A DNA stretch of 50,889 nt from Planococcus glaciei (GTDB taxonomy: Bacteria; Bacillota; Bacilli; Bacillales_A; Planococcaceae), in contig NZ_FNDC01000019.1 of assembly GCF_900099655.1 (NCBI RefSeq), positions 1-50,889 on the forward strand, written 5' to 3'. The notes below the pieces were generated by a model, which saw only the letters and a program-made list of their open reading frames with translations, did no database searches and was not told where the DNA came from. A program made the translations under genes and the position numbers. This document shows positions 1 to 9,222 of this stretch, one piece after another. Every line of letters starts with the position of its first letter. Position 1 is the stretch's first letter.

Positions 1-117
<117 letters not shown>

Positions 118-121
118 CAAG

Positions 122-163
122 AAAAAAAGCCGTTGCCGGTATTTCCGGCGGCGGCTTTTTTTG
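122..163 (+). terminator. Rho-independent terminator of the upstream rRNA operon
   Basis: A GC-rich hairpin with arms AAAAAGCCG..TGCCGG and CCGGCGGCGGCTTTTT directly follows the 5S gene and ends in a run of seven T. It closes the rRNA operon. Confidence 0.9.
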
Positions 164-230
164 TGTTTTCTTTTTTTATTTCTGCCGAATGCGCTATGCC
201 TGCCAAACTGCTAAAGGCGGGACATTCCGG

Positions 231-236
231 TATAAT
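231..236 (+). promoter_or_regulatory. Possible -10 box of the decarboxylase gene
   Basis: A perfect TATAAT lies 35 bases before the ATG at 271. No convincing -35 box is present at the normal distance, so the promoter is weak or activator-dependent, or the match is fortuitous. Confidence 0.4.
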
Positions 237-270
237 GAACGTAATTCAAATTAGGTAAGGATGGAGATTT

Positions 271-1701
271 ATGACGCACCGCAGACCATTAATTGATGCT
301 TTAACTGCATTTCAACAACAGCAGCCGATTTCATTTCATGTACCGGGACATAAAAACGGGGAGTTGTCGGCGTTGCCGCCTGAGATGCGTTCAGCGCTGC
401 CGTATGATTTGACTGAAGTGACAGGCCTTGACGATCTTCATTATCCGGAAGAGGCTATTCAGGAGGCGCAGCAGTTGCTGGCGGAAGCTTACGGCGCGGA
501 CCAGAGTTTCTTTTTGGTAAACGGTTCGACAGTCGGCAATTTGGCGATGGTCTATGCGGCATGCCAAGAAGGGGATACGGTCATTGTCCAGCGCAATGCG
601 CATAAGTCTATTTTCCATGCGTTGGAACTGGCAAAAGCACGCCCGGTATATGTGGCGCCGGAATGGGATGAAGAATCGCTGACAGCATCCGGTGTGGCAT
701 TTGCCGATATCACAGCCGCCGTCATGGCTTATCCCGAAGCGGCGGCCGTCATTTTGACCTACCCGAATTACTACGGCATGGCGACGGCCGGATTAAAGGA
801 AACCATTGCGTTTTGCCAATCTCATGGGATGGCTGTATTGGTCGATGAAGCACACGGTGCCCATTTTCAAATCGGCGATCCGTTCCCTGCTTCGGCACTG
901 GCATACGGCGCAGATGTTGTCGTCCAGTCCGCCCATAAGACCTTGCCGGCTATGACGATGGGGTCTTTTTTACATATTCAAGGCGATTTGGTAAACCGAG
1001 AAAAAATCAAGAAATATTTGCGGATGCTGCAGTCGAGCAGCCCGTCTTACCTTATTATGGCTTCGCTTGATGACGCACGCGCTTTTGTCCAAACGTATTC
1101 GCAGCCGGATATCCGGTATTTTAAAGATAAGCGGAAACAATTTATCAGAGGGCTGAAAAGCATTCCGAGACTGGAAGTCTTTGAATCGGACGACCCGTTG
1201 AAGCTGATGCTCCGGGTAGAGGGCTATAATGGCTTCCAACTGAAGACGCAGCTGGAGAAAGCCGGAATCCATGCGGAATTGGCTGATCCATATCAAGTGC
1301 TGTTGATTATGCCTTTATTAAAGCAAATTCATGCCTATCCTTTTGCGGAAGTGCGAAAACGGGTGAAGGAAGCGATAAGGGAACTGGATCAGTACCCGGG
1401 AGATGCGCTTGCGGTAAAGATGCCGATTCAGCAGGCCATCAGTGTCCCTGACATTTCCTACGCGCAAATGGACACGGAGGCCCGTGAATGGATCCCTTAT
1501 ACAGCGTCGGTTGGGCGAATTTCTGCCGGCATGGTCGTCCCTTACCCGCCAGGCATTCCGCTGATTGTTCCAGGGGAAAAATGGACCCTCGAAAAGCTTG
1601 AAGGACTCGCCGATTATTTGGCAACCGGAGCGCAGATTCAGGGAGAACACCGGCTGGAAGAAAAATTAATCTGTGTGCTGCCTGAGATAAAAAGGCAATA
1701 A
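271..1701 (+). CDS. Orn/Lys/Arg decarboxylase-family PLP enzyme (YaaO-like)
   Basis: This is a 476-residue fold-type I PLP enzyme of the ornithine/lysine/arginine decarboxylase family and matches B. subtilis YaaO in length and place. The N-terminal HVPGHKNG (23-30), the PLP-stacking histidine in RNAHKS (H111), DEAHGAH (192-198) and the PLP lysine in SAHKTLPA (K223) are all present, followed by the family's C-terminal domain. The protein is probably cytoplasmic. Enzymes of this family make polyamine precursors such as agmatine or cadaverine, but the true substrate of YaaO-type members cannot be read from sequence. The ATG at 271 has a GGATGGAG ribosome site. In B. subtilis the next gene is tmk; here ppx and ppk intervene. 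Confidence 0.88.
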   Translation: MTHRRPLIDALTAFQQQQPISFHVPGHKNGELSALPPEMRSALPYDLTEVTGLDDLHYPEEAIQEAQQLLAEAYGADQSFFLVNGSTVGNLAMVYAACQEGDTVIVQRNAHKSIFHALELAKARPVYVAPEWDEESLTASGVAFADITAAVMAYPEAAAVILTYPNYYGMATAGLKETIAFCQSHGMAVLVDEAHGAHFQIGDPFPASALAYGADVVVQSAHKTLPAMTMGSFLHIQGDLVNREKIKKYLRMLQSSSPSYLIMASLDDARAFVQTYSQPDIRYFKDKRKQFIRGLKSIPRLEVFESDDPLKLMLRVEGYNGFQLKTQLEKAGIHAELADPYQVLLIMPLLKQIHAYPFAEVRKRVKEAIRELDQYPGDALAVKMPIQQAISVPDISYAQMDTEAREWIPYTASVGRISAGMVVPYPPGIPLIVPGEKWTLEKLEGLADYLATGAQIQGEHRLEEKLICVLPEIKRQ

Positions 1702-1763
1702 ATGCTGAGAATTGGGTATGGTAAAGTATACGAAATTTTACAGGGCGGGATGTGGAGATTATG

Positions 1764-3296
1764 ATGGACCAGGAAAAGTACGCCATTGTGGATATTGGAT
1801 CGAATACGATGAGGCTTGTGATTTACTCGCGGGATAAAAGCGGCAGGCTGACAGAAAGCGAAAACGTCAAAGCGGTCGCGCGCCTGCGCAATTATTTATC
1901 GGAAAGTGGAAAGCTGGAGCCGGAAGGAATGGATGTTTTAATACATACTCTCCAAGGCTTTCAGGAAGTGACGAGGCACCATAATCTCAATGAAGTCAGA
2001 TGTGTGGCAACCGCTGCCATTCGGCAAGCCAATAACCAGGAAGAGATTTTGGAGCGGGTGGAAAAGGAAACCGACTTTTCGATGCGGATTTTATCCGAAT
2101 TCGAAGAAGCGAACTACGGTTTTTTGGCGGTCGTCAACTCCACGCCATTTGAAAGCGGGATCACGGTGGATATTGGGGGAGGCAGTACGGAAATCACGTA
2201 TTTCCAGAAGCGGAAGCTGATTTATTTCTATAGTTTTCCGTTCGGGGCCTTGTCATTAAAGCAGCAGTTCGTCAAAAATGATGTGCCGACTGCACAGGAG
2301 CTAAAGGCGCTTCGGAAGTTCCTGAAAGAGCAGTTCAGCATTTTGCCCTGGCTGAAGAACAAGAAACTGCCTTTGATCGGCATCGGGGGAAGTGCGCGGA
2401 ACCTGGCTCAAATCCATCAGGAACACATCGGCTATCCGGTAGCCGGCATCCATCAGTACATGATGTCCGAAAGCAATGTGAAAAGCGTCCATAGCATGCT
2501 GTTGGGCATGGATTTTTCAGAAATTCAGCGAGTGGAAGGACTGACCAAGGACCGGGCGGATATTATCATTCCGGCCATCGAGGTGTTTGTCCACTTGATG
2601 GATTATATCGATACGGATACCTTTGCCTTAAGCAGAAAAGGCTTGCGTGACGGCGTATTTTATGAAGAGATGATCAAAGATTTCGAGCTTTCCATTTTTC
2701 CGAATGTGCTGGAAGAAAGTTTCTATGAGCTGGCCAGCGATTTTGACATCAACCTTACCCACGCCACTCATGTCACTGCGAATGCTACGATGATTTTCAG
2801 GGAACTGGAGAAATGCGGCGTCTTTTCTTTAGAGCCGAACGACACGAAATATATCCGCCTGGGCAGCGCCTTATACAACCTGGGCTCTTACATCGATGCA
2901 GAAGCGAGCCATCAGCATACGTTTTATTTACTGGCAAACCGCACCATTGACGGCTTGCTCCATAAAGACCGGATGACAGTGGCGCTGATTGCCTCCTTTA
3001 AAAACCGGGAAGTGTTTAAACGCAATGCAGCAATGTATGAAGATTGGTTCACAAAAGACGAACTGGCCAAATACAGTTTGTTTGGCGCCATTGTAAAACT
3101 GGCATACAGTTTGAATGCGACCAAGCGGGACATTATCAAGGATATCCAAATCGAAGCGTCGGCCAATCAGGAACTGGTGTTTAAAATCCGATGCAACAGT
3201 GATTGGAAACCGGAGCAATACCAAGCGGAAAAACAAAAGAAGCATCTGGAAAAACAGCTCAAGAAATCCATTCAATTTCAATTTATGAAGAATTAA
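1764..3296 (+). CDS. ppx: Exopolyphosphatase (Ppx/GppA family)
   Basis: The product is about 510 residues long and belongs to the Ppx/GppA phosphatase family, which releases terminal phosphate from inorganic polyphosphate or from pppGpp. The actin-like ATPase fold is marked by DIGSNTMRL (10-18), ATAAIRQA (82-89), the acidic SEFEEANYG segment (111-119) with the expected catalytic glutamate, and DIGGGSTE (136-143). The C-terminal half resembles the HD-like domain of long Ppx proteins. The reading frame extends upstream to a GTG at 1752, but the GGAG at 1755-1758 favours the ATG at 1764. The next gene is ppk, so polyphosphate is the most likely substrate. This pair is absent from this location in B. 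subtilis. Confidence 0.87.
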   Translation: MDQEKYAIVDIGSNTMRLVIYSRDKSGRLTESENVKAVARLRNYLSESGKLEPEGMDVLIHTLQGFQEVTRHHNLNEVRCVATAAIRQANNQEEILERVEKETDFSMRILSEFEEANYGFLAVVNSTPFESGITVDIGGGSTEITYFQKRKLIYFYSFPFGALSLKQQFVKNDVPTAQELKALRKFLKEQFSILPWLKNKKLPLIGIGGSARNLAQIHQEHIGYPVAGIHQYMMSESNVKSVHSMLLGMDFSEIQRVEGLTKDRADIIIPAIEVFVHLMDYIDTDTFALSRKGLRDGVFYEEMIKDFELSIFPNVLEESFYELASDFDINLTHATHVTANATMIFRELEKCGVFSLEPNDTKYIRLGSALYNLGSYIDAEASHQHTFYLLANRTIDGLLHKDRMTVALIASFKNREVFKRNAAMYEDWFTKDELAKYSLFGAIVKLAYSLNATKRDIIKDIQIEASANQELVFKIRCNSDWKPEQYQAEKQKKHLEKQLKKSIQFQFMKN

Positions 3297-3361
3297 TTGC
3301 CTTTTGGCTCTCCTAATCCGGTGAGAAGGCAAGAATCTGACATGAAAAGGTGGTGGAACAT

Positions 3362-5473
3362 GTGCCGAACGTAAAGAAAACCGCCGTTAATCTGGATAAC
3401 CCTTCTTATTACAACAATAGAGAACTCAGCTGGCTGGCATTTAACGAACGGGTATTGAGGGAATCGCTGGATGAGCGCAATCCTTTGCTGGAACGCTTTA
3501 AGTTTTTGTCGATTTTCAGTTCGAACCTGGATGAATTTTTCATGGTGCGGGTGGCAGGCCTCCAGGACCAAGTCAAAGTGGGATTTGCCCGGCCGGAAAA
3601 CAAGGCGGGCATGACGCCGCGGCAGCAGTTGAAGGAAATCGGCAATAAAACGCATGAGTTGGTAGATTTGCAGTACAAAACTTTGCGCGATGTGCTGATT
3701 CCGCAAATGAAGCAGCACGGCGTCCGGATCCATAAAATAGACGAATTGACCGAACGGGAGCTCAAGGAAATTGAAGCGTATTTTGATGAACTCATTTTTC
3801 CGGTGCTGACGCCGCTGGCGATTGATGCCTATAGGCCGTTTCCGATGCTGCTGAACCGCAGCATCAACTTGGCCGTTTTGCTTGAGGACCGGGATAAAGA
3901 AGCGGCTTCTCCGTTCAAAACAGCGATTGTCCAAATGCCGGCCGTACTGGACCGCTTTGTTTATTTGGATGACAAGGCGGGCAAAGAACGTTTTGTCCTG
4001 CTGGAAGACGTTATCCGGCGCTTTATCAGCAAATTGTTCCAAGGGTTTAAAGTGGTGTCGGCGTCTGTTTTCCGAATTACGCGCAATGCCGATATGACCA
4101 TTCATGAAGAAGGCGCCCGCGACTTGCTGAAAGAAATTGAAGAAGAGCTCAGGAAGCGCAAATGGGGGGCAGCAGTCCGCCTGGAAGTGCAAAAAGAAGG
4201 CATTGACCCCGACATGCTTACGTATTTAACCGAAGCGCTCGAAATCAATAAAAAAGACGTTTATGAAGTGGAAGGTCCAATCGATTTGACCTTGTTTTTC
4301 AACTTCTATAAAAAAATGGAGAAAACCCATAAAAAGCTCGTCTATGAAAAACGAATTTCCCAGCCTCCCCGCGATTTGGCTTCCGGTGAAGACATTTTTG
4401 ATCAAGTGGCTGAACAGGATATCTTTTTGCATCACCCTTATGAATCGTTCGGGCCTGTTGTGGAGTTTATGTCAAAAGCTGCTGATGACCCGGATGTTCT
4501 GGCGATCAAGCAGACGCTGTACCGGGTGAGCGGCGATTCGCCCATTATCAAAGCTTTGAAAAGAGCGGCTGAAAACGGGAAGCAAGTCACGGTGCTGGTG
4601 GAATTGAAAGCCCGATTTGATGAAGAAAACAATGTACAGTGGGCAAAAGAATTGGAGCAGGCGGGGTGCCACGTCATTTACGGCATCACGCATTTGAAAA
4701 CCCACAGCAAAATTACGCTCGTTGTACGCAAAAAAGACGGACAGATTGCCCGTTTCGTGCATTTGGGGACCGGCAACTACAATGATCAAACTGCAAAGAT
4801 CTACACCGATATGAGCCTTTTCACTTCTGACCAGGAATTCGGTGTGGATGCAACGAACTTCTTCAATTACTTGAGCGGCTATACGGAAAAGCCGGCATTC
4901 CATCATTTGTCCGTGGCGCCTTTCAGTATCCGCAAAGATTTTTTGGAGATGATTGAAGCAGAAATCAAGCACCACCGAAAATCCCATAATGGCCGCATCA
5001 TTGCAAAGATGAACTCGCTTACGGACAAAGCGATCATTAAGAAGTTGTACGAAGCTTCGATCGAAGGGGTGCGCGTGGATTTGATTGTAAGAGGCATTTG
5101 CTGCTTGCGCCCCGGCATCAAAGGAATCAGCGAACATATCCGGGTCCGGAGCATTGTCGGGAGGCTGCTCGAACACAGCCGGGTCTATTATTTCTACCAT
5201 AACGGGGAAGAAAAGACGTTTTTGTCTTCAGCCGATATGATGACGCGGAATATGGAAAACCGCATTGAAATTCTCTTTCCGGTTCGCAGCCGCCGGATTA
5301 AAAAACAAGTGAAGCATGTGCTGGAAATGGCTTTGAAGGACAATGTCAAAGCGCGTGAACAAGATGCATCCGGACAATACCATTACGTGAAAAGAAAAGA
5401 CGGCGACAAGGAAATTAACAGCCAGCTGCAATTGTACAATGAAGCGTATCAAGTGGCAGAAGACGAGGAATGA
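3362..5473 (+). CDS. ppk: Polyphosphate kinase 1
   Basis: The product is about 703 residues long and is the PPK1 type, which reversibly transfers the gamma phosphate of ATP onto a growing polyphosphate chain. The N-terminal domain starts with NRELSWLAFNERVL and continues with SIFSSNLDEFFMVRVAGL. The phospholipase-D-like catalytic half has the autophosphorylated histidine in KTHSKITLVVRK (H448) and the second conserved histidine in LLEHSRVYYF (H605). The length is normal. The frame is open from a GTG at 3350, but AAGGTGG at 3347-3353 is well placed for the GTG at 3362, which gives MPNVKKT as the N-terminus. It follows ppx by 65 bases on the same strand, so synthesis and degradation of polyphosphate are probably co-transcribed. 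Confidence 0.93.
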   Translation: MPNVKKTAVNLDNPSYYNNRELSWLAFNERVLRESLDERNPLLERFKFLSIFSSNLDEFFMVRVAGLQDQVKVGFARPENKAGMTPRQQLKEIGNKTHELVDLQYKTLRDVLIPQMKQHGVRIHKIDELTERELKEIEAYFDELIFPVLTPLAIDAYRPFPMLLNRSINLAVLLEDRDKEAASPFKTAIVQMPAVLDRFVYLDDKAGKERFVLLEDVIRRFISKLFQGFKVVSASVFRITRNADMTIHEEGARDLLKEIEEELRKRKWGAAVRLEVQKEGIDPDMLTYLTEALEINKKDVYEVEGPIDLTLFFNFYKKMEKTHKKLVYEKRISQPPRDLASGEDIFDQVAEQDIFLHHPYESFGPVVEFMSKAADDPDVLAIKQTLYRVSGDSPIIKALKRAAENGKQVTVLVELKARFDEENNVQWAKELEQAGCHVIYGITHLKTHSKITLVVRKKDGQIARFVHLGTGNYNDQTAKIYTDMSLFTSDQEFGVDATNFFNYLSGYTEKPAFHHLSVAPFSIRKDFLEMIEAEIKHHRKSHNGRIIAKMNSLTDKAIIKKLYEASIEGVRVDLIVRGICCLRPGIKGISEHIRVRSIVGRLLEHSRVYYFYHNGEEKTFLSSADMMTRNMENRIEILFPVRSRRIKKQVKHVLEMALKDNVKAREQDASGQYHYVKRKDGDKEINSQLQLYNEAYQVAEDEE

Positions 5474-5506
5474 GCCTGATTGAAGCTTTTAATCAGGCTT
5501 TATTTG
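5473..5506 (+). terminator. Terminator after ppk
   Basis: The perfect 9-bp arms AGCCTGATT and AATCAGGCT are followed by TTATTT and start on the last base of the ppk stop codon. The hairpin separates the ppx-ppk pair from tmk. Confidence 0.82.
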
Positions 5507-5570
5507 CCTGTAAGTGCTCAGCTTCCTGTATAGTGGAAGAATAACAACATCAAGAAAACGGGTGAAACGA

Positions 5571-6218
5571 ATGGGTTATTTAATTACGCTGGAAGGCGGG
5601 GAAGGGGCCGGGAAATCGAGCATCTTAGCACGTCTGGCTTCTGCACTGGAACAACAGGGACATACAGTGGTTTGCACAAGGGAACCGGGCGGCATCGAAA
5701 TCGCAGAACAAATCCGGAAAGTGATTCTTGACCGGGAGAATGTCCAAATGGATCCACGGACAGAAGCTTTATTGTATGCAGCCGCCAGAAGGCAGCATTT
5801 AGTGGAACGCATTATTCCGGCTATGGAAGCGGGGAAAGTCGTGCTATGCGACCGTTACATAGACAGCAGTTTGGCATATCAGGGTCACGCAAGAGGCCTT
5901 GGCATAGAAGAAATTTACGCCATCAACAAATTTGCCATCGATGAATACATGCCGGATTTAACGCTTTATTTTGATGTAGAGCCGGCCGTCGGGCTTGCCC
6001 GCATCGAAAAAGACGCCGGCCGTGAAGTGAATCGGCTGGATGTGGAATCGTTGAAATTCCACGTCGCGGTGCGCGAAGGCTATCAGCTGCTTGTTCGGCA
6101 GGATCCGGAGCGGATCAAGGTCATTGACGCTGGAAACAGCATGGATGAGGTATTGGCGGATGCGCTCTATCGGGTCACGGAATTTATCGGAACAGACGGA
6201 AAATCCGGGAATCGCTGA
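5571..6218 (+). CDS. tmk: Thymidylate kinase
   Basis: This 215-residue enzyme phosphorylates dTMP to dTDP for DNA synthesis. The P-loop GGEGAGKS is at 9-16, the [12 protein letters not shown] substrate/Mg segment starts at residue 94, and a lid region follows. The frame opens at 5514, but that ATG has no ribosome site. The ATG at 5571 follows a GGGTGA at a good distance and gives [10 protein letters not shown], the expected family start. It heads the conserved tmk-darA-holB-ricT-yabA run of Bacillales. A GC-rich hairpin follows the stop. Confidence 0.95.
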   Translation: MGYLITLEGGEGAGKSSILARLASALEQQGHTVVCTREPGGIEIAEQIRKVILDRENVQMDPRTEALLYAAARRQHLVERIIPAMEAGKVVLCDRYIDSSLAYQGHARGLGIEEIYAINKFAIDEYMPDLTLYFDVEPAVGLARIEKDAGREVNRLDVESLKFHVAVREGYQLLVRQDPERIKVIDAGNSMDEVLADALYRVTEFIGTDGKSGNR

Positions 6219-6251
6219 CAGAGGTGGGCCGGGTTTGATTGGGCATTGGAA

Positions 6252-6292
6252 GGGGCGGCCGCAGGAAAGATATGCGGTGCCCGCCTTTCTTC
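6252..6292 (+). terminator. Weak terminator-like hairpin after tmk
   Basis: The arms GGGC..CCGCA and TGCGG..GCCC form a GC-rich stem with small bulges, followed by a poor pyrimidine tail (GCCTTTCTTC). It probably reduces read-through from tmk into darA. Confidence 0.4.
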
Positions 6293-6293
6293 A

Positions 6294-6302
6294 TGGTATA
6301 CT
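6294..6302 (+). promoter_or_regulatory. Extended -10 promoter for darA
   Basis: TGG directly before TATACT forms an extended -10 element 36 bases before the darA ATG. No clear -35 box is seen, which is normal for extended -10 promoters. Confidence 0.5.
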
Positions 6303-6331
6303 TATATAGAAGGAATACGAAAAAGGAGTGA

Positions 6332-6667
<336 letters not shown>

Positions 6668-6711
6668 GTGTTCCTAAAAACGCTTGAGGCGTGAAGCAAT
6701 AAAGAGAAACT

Positions 6712-6754
6712 TCCACCGGCGGGGATTGTTCATTCTTCGCCGGTTGGCAGTTGA
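6712..6754 (+). other. Inverted repeat in the darA-holB gap
   Basis: The arms CCACCGGCG and CGCCGGTTGG (one bulged base) surround a 16-base loop. There is no T-run, so it is a structured 3' or 5' UTR element rather than a terminator. It lies where B. subtilis carries yaaR. Confidence 0.45.
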
Positions 6755-6811
6755 TCCAAATAGACGTTTATGGACAGTTCGTCTCCGTTATATAGGGATA
6801 AATAATAGAGG

Positions 6812-6848
6812 AATCCCGTGCTCCGTCTGGAACACGGGATTTTTTACA
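6812..6848 (+). terminator. Terminator immediately before holB
   Basis: The arms TCCCGTG.TCC and GGA.CACGGGA with a four-base loop run into TTTTTT, ending only 23 bases before the holB start codon. It should end darA transcripts. Since holB has little room for its own promoter after it, some read-through or conditional termination is implied. Confidence 0.82.
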
Positions 6849-6870
6849 AAGGCTGAATGAAGGTGAAAGT

Positions 6871-7863
6871 GTGCAAAAGACCATCGAAGAATTCCAGGAA
6901 ATGCAGCCGGTCGTCATGAAAAGGCTCCAAGGCGCATATGCAAAAGATCGATTGGCCCACGCTTATTTGTTTGAAGGGCCGGCAGGGTCAGGCGTAACGG
7001 AAGTGACGCACTTTTTTGTGAAGCTGCTGCTTTGTGAAAATCCGGCAGAAAATGTTCCATGTGAAACATGCCGAAGCTGCCAGCTTTACAATTCAGGAAA
7101 CCATCCGAGCATCGTATTCATTGAGCCGGATGGCCAAAACATCAAAATCGATCAAATACGTGAATTGATTTTCAATATGAATAAAACGGGTTTTAGTACA
7201 GGCCGTAAAATATATGTGATTCAAGATGCAGACCGTATGAACAACGCCTCTGCCAATGCATTGCTGAAGTTTTTAGAAGAACCGGAAATGAACGTCACGG
7301 CGATTTTGCTGACGGAGCGCTTGAATGCCATCATGACAACGATTCGTTCGCGCTGCCAGCTGGTATCGTTTCAGCCGCTGTCACGGCCGAAAATGATGGA
7401 ACGGCTGATCGGCGGCGGCATGACGGCATCACTCGCCGCGACGGTCAGCATGCTGACGCAAAACTTGGACGAGGCAAAAGAGCTGTCGGCGGATGAAGCT
7501 TTCATTCAACAGCGCAAAGTTGTGTTAAAATTAGTGGAAGCTGTAAACAGCAATGTCCACGAAGCGCTTTTGTTGCTGCAATCGGAATGGCTTCCAGTAT
7601 TTAAAGAAAAAGAAGATACCGAAAGAGGGCTCGACATGTTATTATTTGCATATCGGGACATCGCTTCGGTAAAAGCGGGTCTTGAAACTGCCCGAACTTA
7701 TCCAGATATGGATGAACTATGGAAACAGATGGCGCTTCAGCGTTCATATCCCGTGCTTTCCAAGCAATTGCAGGCTGTTTTGCAGGCCAAACAGCAATTG
7801 CCGCGCAATATGAACCGAACGCTGCTGATGGAGCAGTTAATGCTGAACCTGCAGGAGGGATAA
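6871..7863 (+). CDS. holB: DNA polymerase III delta' subunit
   Basis: The 330-residue clamp-loader subunit acts with tau/gamma and delta to load the sliding clamp at replication forks. The AAA+ fold is recognisable, but the P-loop reads GPAGSGVT (36-43) with valine in place of the catalytic lysine, which agrees with delta' not hydrolysing ATP. Four zinc-binding cysteines lie at C55, C64, C67 and C70 (CETCRSC), and the SRC arginine-finger motif is in TIRSRCQL. The start is GTG at 6871 with GAAGGTGA upstream. It is five bases from ricT and certainly co-transcribed with it. Confidence 0.93.
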   Translation: MQKTIEEFQEMQPVVMKRLQGAYAKDRLAHAYLFEGPAGSGVTEVTHFFVKLLLCENPAENVPCETCRSCQLYNSGNHPSIVFIEPDGQNIKIDQIRELIFNMNKTGFSTGRKIYVIQDADRMNNASANALLKFLEEPEMNVTAILLTERLNAIMTTIRSRCQLVSFQPLSRPKMMERLIGGGMTASLAATVSMLTQNLDEAKELSADEAFIQQRKVVLKLVEAVNSNVHEALLLLQSEWLPVFKEKEDTERGLDMLLFAYRDIASVKAGLETARTYPDMDELWKQMALQRSYPVLSKQLQAVLQAKQQLPRNMNRTLLMEQLMLNLQEG

Positions 7864-7867
7864 GCAA

Positions 7868-8680
7868 GTGTACAATGTAATTGGTGTCCGCTTTAAGAAA
7901 GCGGGTAAAATATATTATTTCGACCCTGGCGAGTTTGCGATCCAAAAAGACGACTACGTTATCGTAGAAACGGCAAGAGGGATTGAATACGGCAAAGTTG
8001 TCGTGCCGGTCAAAACAGTGGAGGAACACGACGTCGTGCTTCCCTTAAAACAAGTGGTCCGTGTTGCAAGTGAACGGGACCGCCAGCAAGTAGAGGAAAA
8101 CCGCTTGGAAGCCGGACGTGCTTTTGAGATGGGAACGCAAAAAATCGAAGAGCACCGGCTGGAAATGAAGCTGGTGGACGTGGAATATACATTTGACCGC
8201 AATAAAGTCATCTTTTATTTCACAGCGGAAGGGCGTGTCGACTTCCGCAACCTGGTCAAAGATTTGGCTTCTATTTTCCGGACGCGCATCGAACTGCGCC
8301 AAATCGGTGTACGGGATGAAGCAAAAATGCTGGGAGGCATCGGCCCTTGTGGACGGATGCTGTGCTGTTCGACGTTTTTGGGCGATTTTGAGCCGGTGTC
8401 GATCAAAATGGCGAAAGACCAGAATTTGTCGCTGAATCCTTCGAAGATCTCCGGGTTATGCGGACGCTTGATGTGCTGCCTGAAATACGAGAACGATGAA
8501 TACGAAACGGCGAAAAAAGAAATGCCGGACGTTGGCACCCGGGTTTCTACGCCGGACGGCGATGGCCGTGTCGTAGGCATGAATATATTGGAACGTGTGT
8601 TAAAAATTCGCTTAACTGAGCAGGAACAGACATTAGAATACTCATTAAGTGAGATAATGGGCCAAGGAACGAGAGCGTGA
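7868..8680 (+). CDS. ricT: PSP1-domain Fe-S protein RicT (YaaT)
   Basis: The 270-residue protein carries a PSP1 domain. In B. subtilis RicT joins RicA and RicF in the Y-complex, which assists RNase Y-dependent mRNA maturation and influences development. Cysteines C161, C166, C167, C198, C203 and C204, in CGRMLCC and CGRLMCC, match the known cluster ligands of the family. The start is GTG at 7868 with GGAGG nine bases before it. The neighbours holB and yabA are those of B. subtilis. Because sporulation genes are missing nearby, the RNA-processing role is the likely one here. Confidence 0.92.
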   Translation: MYNVIGVRFKKAGKIYYFDPGEFAIQKDDYVIVETARGIEYGKVVVPVKTVEEHDVVLPLKQVVRVASERDRQQVEENRLEAGRAFEMGTQKIEEHRLEMKLVDVEYTFDRNKVIFYFTAEGRVDFRNLVKDLASIFRTRIELRQIGVRDEAKMLGGIGPCGRMLCCSTFLGDFEPVSIKMAKDQNLSLNPSKISGLCGRLMCCLKYENDEYETAKKEMPDVGTRVSTPDGDGRVVGMNILERVLKIRLTEQEQTLEYSLSEIMGQGTRA

Positions 8681-8691
8681 GGTGGTTTTAA

Positions 8692-9051
8692 GTGAAAGAG
8701 AAAAACTTTTTGGACACGGTCATGGATTTTGAGCAGCAGCTTGAATCCATCCAAGAACAATTTCGGGAATTGAAAGCCGTAGTTGCCCATACGATGGAAG
8801 AACATCATGCGCTGCAATTGGAGAACCATCATTTGCGTGCGCGTTTGGATGAACTCCATCAAGCGGTTCCGGAAACAGCAGCGGTGGATCCGATAAAATT
8901 GAAAAAAGCAGCCATGGATATCGGAGAAGGCTACGATAACTTGGCGCGTTTGTACCACGAAGGCTATCATGTGTGCCATGTGCATTTCGGCAGTTCAAGA
9001 AAAGGCGACGACTGCCTGTTTTGTTTATCCTTCTTAAACAAACAAAACTAA
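8692..9051 (+). CDS. yabA: Replication initiation control protein YabA
   Basis: The 119-residue protein binds DnaA and the clamp DnaN and restrains over-initiation at the origin in B. subtilis. An N-terminal coiled-coil region (about 10-58), which forms the tetramer, is followed by a linker and a C-terminal zinc site built from H93, C95, C108 and C111 (YHVCHVHFG and CLFC). The start is GTG at 8692 with GAGGTGG upstream. The TAA stop lies flush against the intergenic repeat at 9050. Confidence 0.93.
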   Translation: MKEKNFLDTVMDFEQQLESIQEQFRELKAVVAHTMEEHHALQLENHHLRARLDELHQAVPETAAVDPIKLKKAAMDIGEGYDNLARLYHEGYHVCHVHFGSSRKGDDCLFCLSFLNKQN

Positions 9052-9170
9052 AGAAAAGCGGAAGCGCCTGGGCAGCTCCGAACAGCTTAAGGCAGACTGC
9101 CGAAGCGGCGCTCTTTGCCGCACAGGCGGGCTGCCTTAAGAACCGAGGAGCTAGGCGCTGCAGCTGGACA
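9050..9170 (+). repeat. Palindromic intergenic repeat (REP/MITE-like element)
   Basis: The region starts AAAGAAAAGCGGAAGCGCC and ends GGCGCTGCAGCTGGACA. Nested inverted repeats give a long cruciform: outer arms GCGCC..AGCTCC / GGAGCTAGGCGC, a perfect 10-bp middle arm CTTAAGGCAG / CTGCCTTAAG, and an inner GCGGC / GCCGC hairpin. From memory, repeats of this type are scattered through Bacillaceae and Planococcaceae intergenic regions. It encodes no convincing protein. Confidence 0.75.
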
Positions 9171-9210
9171 TAAAGAAAAGCGGAAGCGCCTGAGATCTGG
9201 GTGCTAGAGC
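9171..9210 (+). repeat. Internally deleted second copy of the repeat
   Basis: The first 22 bases of the element (from the T of the yabA stop, 9049-9070) recur exactly at 9171-9192, directly after the full copy. They continue into GAGATCTGGGTGCTAGAGC, which looks like the element's end with its middle removed. Confidence 0.6.
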
Positions 9211-9222
9211 AAAAACAAACAG

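Noticed and set aside
3293..4192. Minus-strand frame of 299 codons over ppk
   Set aside because: It is antisense to conserved PPK1 sequence and has no start signals or recognisable domain.
8973..9173. Small reading frame across the yabA end and the repeat
   Set aside because: It is a shadow of yabA and of the palindromic repeat, without a ribosome site or recognisable protein.
9050..9210. CRISPR or riboswitch reading of the repeat region
   Set aside because: There are only two unequal copies without spacers, and the arms are simple palindromes without a conserved ligand core.
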